A stretch of 12,843 bases of DNA, taken from the NCBI GenBank assembly GCA_029266815.1, contig JAQSWC010000016.1, forward strand, positions 1 to 12,843. Direction: 5' to 3'. Origin of the DNA: Paucimonas sp. GTDB taxonomy: Bacteria > Pseudomonadota > Gammaproteobacteria > Burkholderiales > Burkholderiaceae_D. Shown here piece after piece: positions 5,783-12,843 of the stretch (positions are counted from its first letter, which is position 1; every line of letters starts with the position of its first letter). A program made the position numbers and the translations under genes. The notes under the pieces are model-generated. The model saw nothing but the letters and a program-made list of their open reading frames with translations. It did no database searches and was not told the origin of the DNA.

Positions 5783-7896
5783 CAGGCTTCTTTGTTATGG
5801 CAACGGGATTGGTTGAGGATATCCAGCCGGCGATTCACGGCAGGCTCGTCAAATAGTGTATTCACGGTTACAGGCAGGCGACGCCGCCAGTTCGGGTGTT
5901 CGTGCACTGTGCCCGGCATGTTGGGTTGTTCTGCCAGGCCGAGAGCGTCTTCAGCCGGAAGCATGGCAAGCGGCGCAGGCGAAGCGGACATGAACGCAAT
6001 CGCTTCTTCCAGGGGCGCGCGGTCCGCGCGCTTCTCCGGCATGCTGCCCTGCGCGTGGCCTGACTCCGCCAGCGCTTGCCACAGCGCTTCGCGTTCCTTC
6101 TCGCGCGTCCTCCGAGCGTCATCTATTGTCTGGCCCTTTTCAAGGAGGTCGAGCTCGTTTCGCAATTCGAGGTCCCGGCCTTCCCACCAGCCCGCCAGGG
6201 TCGGCAGGTCGTGCGTGGTCGTGGTGGCAATGGCACCGTCCGGCCAATCCCGTGGCTGCATGAAACGCTCCCCGTGTCGCTGGAACAGCAGAACGCGGAT
6301 GCCCAGCAGGCCGGCGTCCGACAAATGATTGCTGAACCCTTCCGGCACGGTGCCGAGGTCTTCGCCGATCACAATGGCTCGATGGCGCCACGATTCGAGC
6401 GCAATCAAGCGCATCAGGTCTTCCATCGGATAGCTGAGGTAGGCCCCGTTTTCCGGCGATTCGCCATCCGGCACCAGCCACAGCCGCTTCAGTCCGAGCA
6501 CATGGTCTATGCGAACGCCGCCGGCATAGGCGAAAGCCGAGCGCAGCATTTCTGTGTACGCACGGAAGCCTTCGGCCTTCATTGCCTGCGGCGAAAATGC
6601 TCCCAGCCCCCAGGCCTGGCCGCGTGGATTCATGGCGTCCGGCGGAGCGCCGACCGACAAGCCGTTGATGATTTCCCTCTGCCGGCTCCATGCCTGGCTG
6701 CCGCCGTTGTCCGCGCCCACCGCAAGGTCGGTGATCACGCCGATCGGCATGCCGGCCTTGCAGGCGGCGCCCTGGGCATTCTGAAGCCCGCGTGCAGCCT
6801 GCCATTGCAGGAATTCATGGAATTCGATTTCATGCGCGTGATCGCGCGCGAACTGCGCCACGCCGACGCCGTTGGGATCTCGCAGTCCCGCGGGCCACTC
6901 CGCCCAGTAGGCGCTCTCGCCCTGCCTCAGGCGCAAGGCATGCAGCGCTTCGAACCGGGCGTGGTCGCGCAGCGCCTCCCCCGACATCTTGCGGAAGGCC
7001 TCGAATTCGCTCTGCATCGTGCCGTTTTGCATGAACACGTCGTACAGCGCGCGCAGCAATGCCAGGCGCAACGTCGCGGCAGCGGGCCAGTCGATCAGGT
7101 CATGGCTTTCAAGCGCAGCCAGATGCTCCGCGACCCCTAGCTGTGCAATCACACCGAGGTAGGCCTCTTCGCCGAGCACCTTGGCGGGATCGATATGCAG
7201 CGCGTTGATGAACAGCCGGCTCGACGGCCCGTAAGGACTGAAGCGGTGCACATCGGCGCTGAACATCGCATGCACCGGGCTGATTGCCACCGCGGCGGCA
7301 CCTCGCTCGGCAAGCCTGCGCGCGGTTTGCTCAAGCGCGGTGAAGTCGCCGATGCCGCCATCGCCATTCCGTCTTAACGAATACAGTTGTACGCCGAGTC
7401 CCCACAGCCGCGCATCGGCGCTGGCCGCGCCATCGCCGGCTGTCATTCGCAACGCATCGGACACGCCGTAGCAACGCGGCGGCGCGATCGCCAGCAGAGT
7501 TTCCCTTTCATTGACGAGCAGGCGGTGATAGCCGGATTCCCGTATAGGAGGCAGCGCGAACGAATGATGATCCTGTGAGAACGTGCCTTCGATCTGTCCT
7601 CCCTCTTCGAGCTCGATGCGATAGCGCTGGCCGGAAAGCAACGAGTTCGCCGGAAGCGTCAGTGCCTGCGCAGTGCTGCCGGTAAGAAGCGGCGGCAGCC
7701 TGTTGCCGTCCACGGATGTTTTCAGCGATGCCTCGCTGTCGCGGCATTGTCCTTCGTCGCCGCACGGCAGGCCGAGCTTCTCCAGTATCTTGCGCAGCGT
7801 TTCTGGCATTACCTGCTGCGGGCGGCCGGCTGCATCTCTCCAGTGGCGGGAGAGGCCAGCCGCCTCGGCCAGGCGGTAGATTGCCTCTTCGCTCAT
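5782..7896 (-). CDS. malQ: 4-alpha-glucanotransferase (amylomaltase)
   Basis: Cytoplasmic GH77 enzyme (EC 2.4.1.25) that transfers glucan segments between maltodextrins. It has 704 residues, close to the E. coli-type MalQ with an N-terminal extension before the barrel. The chosen start, ATG 7896 (MSEEAIYRLAEAAGL), overlaps the treZ stop as ATGA and has GGAG 7 nt upstream. The open frame continues to 8199, but that part lies over treZ and reads as arginine-rich shadow sequence. The barrel starts at LWGLGVQLYSLR (164-175), followed by SPYGPSSRLFIN (220-231). Catalytic residues are Asp464 in VRIDHVLGL, Glu512 in VIGEDLGTVP and Asp563 in TTTHDLPT. NPRGQAWG (423-430) and HEHPNWRRRL (665-674) are typical of the family. 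Placed between treZ and treY, it probably re-lengthens maltose and maltotriose, which are too short for TreY, so the glucan is fully used. Confidence 0.95.
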   Translation of the reverse strand: MSEEAIYRLAEAAGLSRHWRDAAGRPQQVMPETLRKILEKLGLPCGDEGQCRDSEASLKTSVDGNRLPPLLTGSTAQALTLPANSLLSGQRYRIELEEGGQIEGTFSQDHHSFALPPIRESGYHRLLVNERETLLAIAPPRCYGVSDALRMTAGDGAASADARLWGLGVQLYSLRRNGDGGIGDFTALEQTARRLAERGAAAVAISPVHAMFSADVHRFSPYGPSSRLFINALHIDPAKVLGEEAYLGVIAQLGVAEHLAALESHDLIDWPAAATLRLALLRALYDVFMQNGTMQSEFEAFRKMSGEALRDHARFEALHALRLRQGESAYWAEWPAGLRDPNGVGVAQFARDHAHEIEFHEFLQWQAARGLQNAQGAACKAGMPIGVITDLAVGADNGGSQAWSRQREIINGLSVGAPPDAMNPRGQAWGLGAFSPQAMKAEGFRAYTEMLRSAFAYAGGVRIDHVLGLKRLWLVPDGESPENGAYLSYPMEDLMRLIALESWRHRAIVIGEDLGTVPEGFSNHLSDAGLLGIRVLLFQRHGERFMQPRDWPDGAIATTTTHDLPTLAGWWEGRDLELRNELDLLEKGQTIDDARRTREKEREALWQALAESGHAQGSMPEKRADRAPLEEAIAFMSASPAPLAMLPAEDALGLAEQPNMPGTVHEHPNWRRRLPVTVNTLFDEPAVNRRLDILNQSRCHNKEA

Positions 7897-9681
7897 GGAG
7901 CCGGCTCCAGAAGGGCGAGCATGGCGTGCGCGGGCAGTTCGCCCTGCCTTGCGCAGTTCGCCGCGCCCTCGGTTTCGAACAGCAACCTGGCCTGGTCCGG
8001 CGACGCCGCGGTGGGCACGGCGACGGGTTGACGGTCGAGATTGACGGACAGCGAGAGCACGCTCCCGTCGCCCATCATCCATCGTCCCAGTACGCCGGCC
8101 GAACCGAGCGCCTGCGCTCCGAATGACCGCGCATTGGCAAGCCGCGGCATGATGTCGCGATGACGGATTTCCAGCAATGTCTTCACCCAGCGGCGCCAAT
8201 AAGGAGCACTGTCGTCTTCCTTGGGCAGCGACGCAAAAAAGGTGGATTCTGCATTGGGATCGGGAATCAGGGCGCGCTTTTCAGGATCGGAAAAGGCGGC
8301 AAAGCGGGCGAACTCCTGTCTGCGCCCTTCCCTTACCGCATCGGCCAGCGCAACATCTGGATGGCTGGTGAAGTAAAGGAAAGGTTGTTTTGCGCCGATC
8401 TCGTCTCCCATGAACAGCATGGGAATATGCGGCGACAGCAGCAGCATCGCCATGGCAGCCCGCAGCGCATGCGGATCGGCAAGCGTGGTCAGCCGTTCTC
8501 CGAAAGCGCGGTTGCCGATCTGGTCATGGTTTTGGAGAAAGTCGACGAATGCGGTCGGCGGCAGATGACTGCTGCGCTCGCCGCGCGGCTCAGCGCCAGG
8601 ATAAAGGGCTGCCTCGCCCTGATAGATGAAACCTTCGGCGAGCCCGCGCGCCAGGCGGCCGGATGGTCGGTCCGAATAGCCCGCGTAATAGCCTTCATTC
8701 TCGCCGGTAAGCAGCACATGGTAAGCATGGTGGATGTCGTCGTTCCACTGCGCGTCGAAGAGCCGGTCCGGTTTCCCTTCAAGCAGGTAGGCGAGGTTCT
8801 CGTCGTTTTCCAGCACCAAATGTATGTGGCGGCCGGCAATAACGCGGCTGCGAACTTGCTGCGCCATTTCCACCAGCCAGTCTTTTTCGCTGATGGCGTG
8901 GACCGCGTCAAAGCGCAGGCCATCGACGCGGAACTCATTCAGCCAGTAGATCGCGTTCTCGGTGAAATAGTCGCGCACGGCGCGCTGGCGAAAATCGATT
9001 GCCTGCCCCCATGGTGTATGGACGTCATCCCGGAAAAACGCCGGTGCGTAGGCGCCGAGGTAATTGCCGTCCGGCCCGAAATGGTTGTACACCACGTCTA
9101 GAAACACCATCATGCCCAGGCCGTGGGCCGTGTCGATCATTTCCTTGAGCTGGTCCGGCGAGCCGTAGGCCGCGTCAGGCGCATACGGCAGCACGCCGTC
9201 ATAGCCCCAGTTGTGCTTGCCCGGAAAATCCGAGATCGGCATCAGCTCTATCGCAGTAATGCCCAGCTCGGCCAGTTCCGGCAGCTTGCGTTCGATTCCC
9301 TTGAAGCCGCCCATCAGGCCCGGATGCACTTCATAGAGGACGGTTTCATGCCAGGGGCGCCCGCGCCACGCCGTGTTTTTCCAGCGGTAGGAACGGTGAT
9401 CCCAGACCACGCTGGCATCGTGTATATCGCCCGCCTGCAGTCGTGATGCGGGGTCCGGCACGGCCAGCGCACTGCTGACGCGGAATTTGTAGCGAGAACC
9501 CGCGCCGCAGCCGGCATCGACCTCGAACCACCCGCCCGGCAGCGAATTCATTGGAATCGGCGGATGTCCCTCGATCTCGAGTCCGACCGACTGCACGCCC
9601 GGCGCCCAAAGGCGAAACCGGGTGCAGGGAAAGTCTGCACAGCCGATAGGCTGCGCACCGAAGGAATAGGACATTGAAGAT

Positions 9682-9695
<14 letters not shown>
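7893..9695 (-). CDS. treZ: Malto-oligosyltrehalose trehalohydrolase
   Basis: Cytoplasmic GH13 enzyme (EC 3.2.1.141) that cuts trehalose from maltooligosyl trehalose made by TreY. It has 600 residues, the normal family length. An N-terminal CBM48-like beta domain (about 15-100, TRFRLWAPGVQSVGLEIEG) precedes the barrel, which begins at ETVLYEVHPGLMGGF. DVVYNHFGPDGNYLGAYAP (200-218) is a family hallmark. Catalytic residues are Asp263 in GLRFDAVHAI, Glu296 in HLVLENDEN and Asp391 in FLQNHDQIGNRA. Start choice: ATG 9695 overlaps the glgX stop by 14 nt and has a weak GGTGG about 7 nt before it. ATG 9674 (MSYSFGAQ) would leave a 7-nt gap but lacks a ribosome-binding site, so 9695 is preferred. Its stop overlaps malQ (ATGA). 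Confidence 0.96.
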
Positions 9696-11829
<2,134 letters not shown>

Positions 11830-11831
11830 GT

Positions 11832-12843
11832 TCAGGACGCTCTTTTTAGTATCAGGGTGGACAGGGGCGGCAAGGTCAACACGATGGACTGCGGCTGGCC
11901 GTGGCTGGCCGCGGTTTCGGTCGTGACGCATCCCTGGTTGCCGTGGCCGAAGCCGCCGTAGACGTCGGCATCGGTGTTCAGCAGCTCCTGCCATGTGGAA
12001 GGAGCATCAGTATGGTTAGAGGGCACGCCTATCCGATAATTGCTCCGCATGACCGGTGTCATATTGATCACCACCAGAAGCGGCTCGCCGTCGCTGCCGC
12101 GGCGATGGAAGGCAAAAACGCTGTTGTCGGCATCGTCGCCGACCACCCAGGCGAAGCCGTCGGGATCGGTGTCCTTGCTGTGCAGCGCGGCTTCGTTCGC
12201 GTAAAGGCGGTTCAGGTCGCGTACCAGCCTCTGGACGCCGCGATGCCGCGGATCGTCCAGCAGCTCCCACTGCGGAGAGGCGTCGTGGTTCCACTCGGTG
12301 TGCTGACCAATCTCGCAGCCCATGAACAGCAGCTTCTTGCCAGGGTGCGTCCACATAAAGCCGAAGTAGGCGCGCAGGTTGGCCAGCTTTTCCTGCTCGT
12401 CGTAACCCGGCATCTTGTTCAGCAGCGAGCCCTTGCCGTGCACCACCTCGTCGTGCGAAATCGGCAGCACGAATTTTTCCGAGTAGGCGTAGATCATGCC
12501 GAACGTCATATCGTGATGATGGTAGCGGCGAAACAGCGGATCGTTGGACATATAGCGCAGGGTGTCGTGCATCCAGCCCATGTTCCACTTGTAGTTGAAG
12601 CCCAGGCCGCCCTGATCCACCGGCGAGGTCACGCCGGGCCAGGCAGTCGATTCCTCCGCGATTACCATGGCGCCGGGGCAGCGCTCGGCTACCACTTCGT
12701 TCAACTGCTTCAGAAACGCCACCGCTTCGAGGTTCTCGCGGCCACCGTGGACATTCGGCACCCACTCGCCTTCCTTTCGGCTGTAGTCTCGGTAGAGCAT
12801 CGACGCCACTGCATCGACACGGAGACCATCCACATGAAAATGC
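11832..12843 (-). CDS. glgB: 1,4-alpha-glucan branching enzyme, C-terminal part
   Basis: Cytoplasmic GH13 enzyme (EC 2.4.1.18) that makes alpha-1,6 branches in glycogen. Only the last 336 residues lie in the window. A full GlgB has about 630-740, so the N-terminal CBM48 and first barrel strands are outside to the right. The open frame reaches the edge (HFHVDGLRVDAVASMLYRD); the GTG at 12833 is the internal Val of that motif and not a start. All three catalytic residues are present: Asp in GLRVDAV (12813-12815), Glu in VIAEEST (about 12654-12656) and Asp in LPISHDEVVHGKGS (about 12450-12452). GFMWTHPGKKLLFMGCEIGQ and the C-terminal all-beta domain ending LTLPPLSTLILKRAS are typical. First of the five visible genes of the operon, whose promoter must lie beyond the right edge. 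Confidence 0.96.
   Translation of the reverse strand, partial: HFHVDGLRVDAVASMLYRDYSRKEGEWVPNVHGGRENLEAVAFLKQLNEVVAERCPGAMVIAEESTAWPGVTSPVDQGGLGFNYKWNMGWMHDTLRYMSNDPLFRRYHHHDMTFGMIYAYSEKFVLPISHDEVVHGKGSLLNKMPGYDEQEKLANLRAYFGFMWTHPGKKLLFMGCEIGQHTEWNHDASPQWELLDDPRHRGVQRLVRDLNRLYANEAALHSKDTDPDGFAWVVGDDADNSVFAFHRRGSDGEPLLVVINMTPVMRSNYRIGVPSNHTDAPSTWQELLNTDADVYGGFGHGNQGCVTTETAASHGQPQSIVLTLPPLSTLILKRAS

Noticed and set aside
7897..8199. Upstream extension of malQ by 101 residues
   Set aside because: It overlaps treZ, is low-complexity and basic, and the ATG at 7896 has a good ribosome-binding site and the family's normal N-terminus.
11830..11994. Upstream extension of glgX to ATG 11994
   Set aside because: It overlaps the conserved C-terminal domain of glgB in another frame. 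GTG 11829 gives the expected CBM48 N-terminus.

Overview
The window reads as chromosomal DNA of a moderately GC-rich Gram-negative bacterium, most likely a betaproteobacterium of the Burkholderiales (Oxalobacteraceae-like). That placement is an inference from the protein sequences and the gene order. No phage, plasmid, insertion-sequence, CRISPR, tRNA or rRNA signal was seen.

Left part (1-1090, minus strand): the 5' end of a receiver-PAS-GGDEF diguanylate cyclase gene that runs off the left edge. Its receiver domain is broken. An N-terminal piece (953-1090) and the rest (1-966) lie in different frames, about 25 residues including the phosphoacceptor Asp are missing, and other receiver residues are changed. 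The PAS and GGDEF parts look intact. A roughly 400-base, AT-richer intergenic stretch follows, carrying three neighbouring 7-bp inverted repeats.

Middle (1497-2902, plus strand): a two-gene unit joined by an ATGA overlap. It encodes a YegS/DAGK-type lipid kinase and a 146-residue helical protein resembling the DUF2383/ferritin-like bundle proteins.

Right part (2963-12843, minus strand): a tightly packed alpha-glucan/trehalose operon in the order glgB (3' part only) > glgX > treZ > malQ > treY. Gene junctions are a 2-nt gap, a 14-nt overlap, an ATGA overlap and a TGATG overlap. GlgB adds branches to glycogen. GlgX removes short branches and releases linear maltodextrins. TreY converts the reducing end to a trehalosyl unit, TreZ cuts off free trehalose, and MalQ re-lengthens maltodextrins too short for TreY. 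The set therefore forms a glycogen-to-trehalose route with recycling, usually tied to osmotic or desiccation tolerance. All catalytic triads are intact.

I found no clearly new system. The items most worth a second look are the split receiver of the cyclase, the inverted-repeat cluster in the divergent intergenic region, and the coupled lipid kinase/helical-bundle pair.
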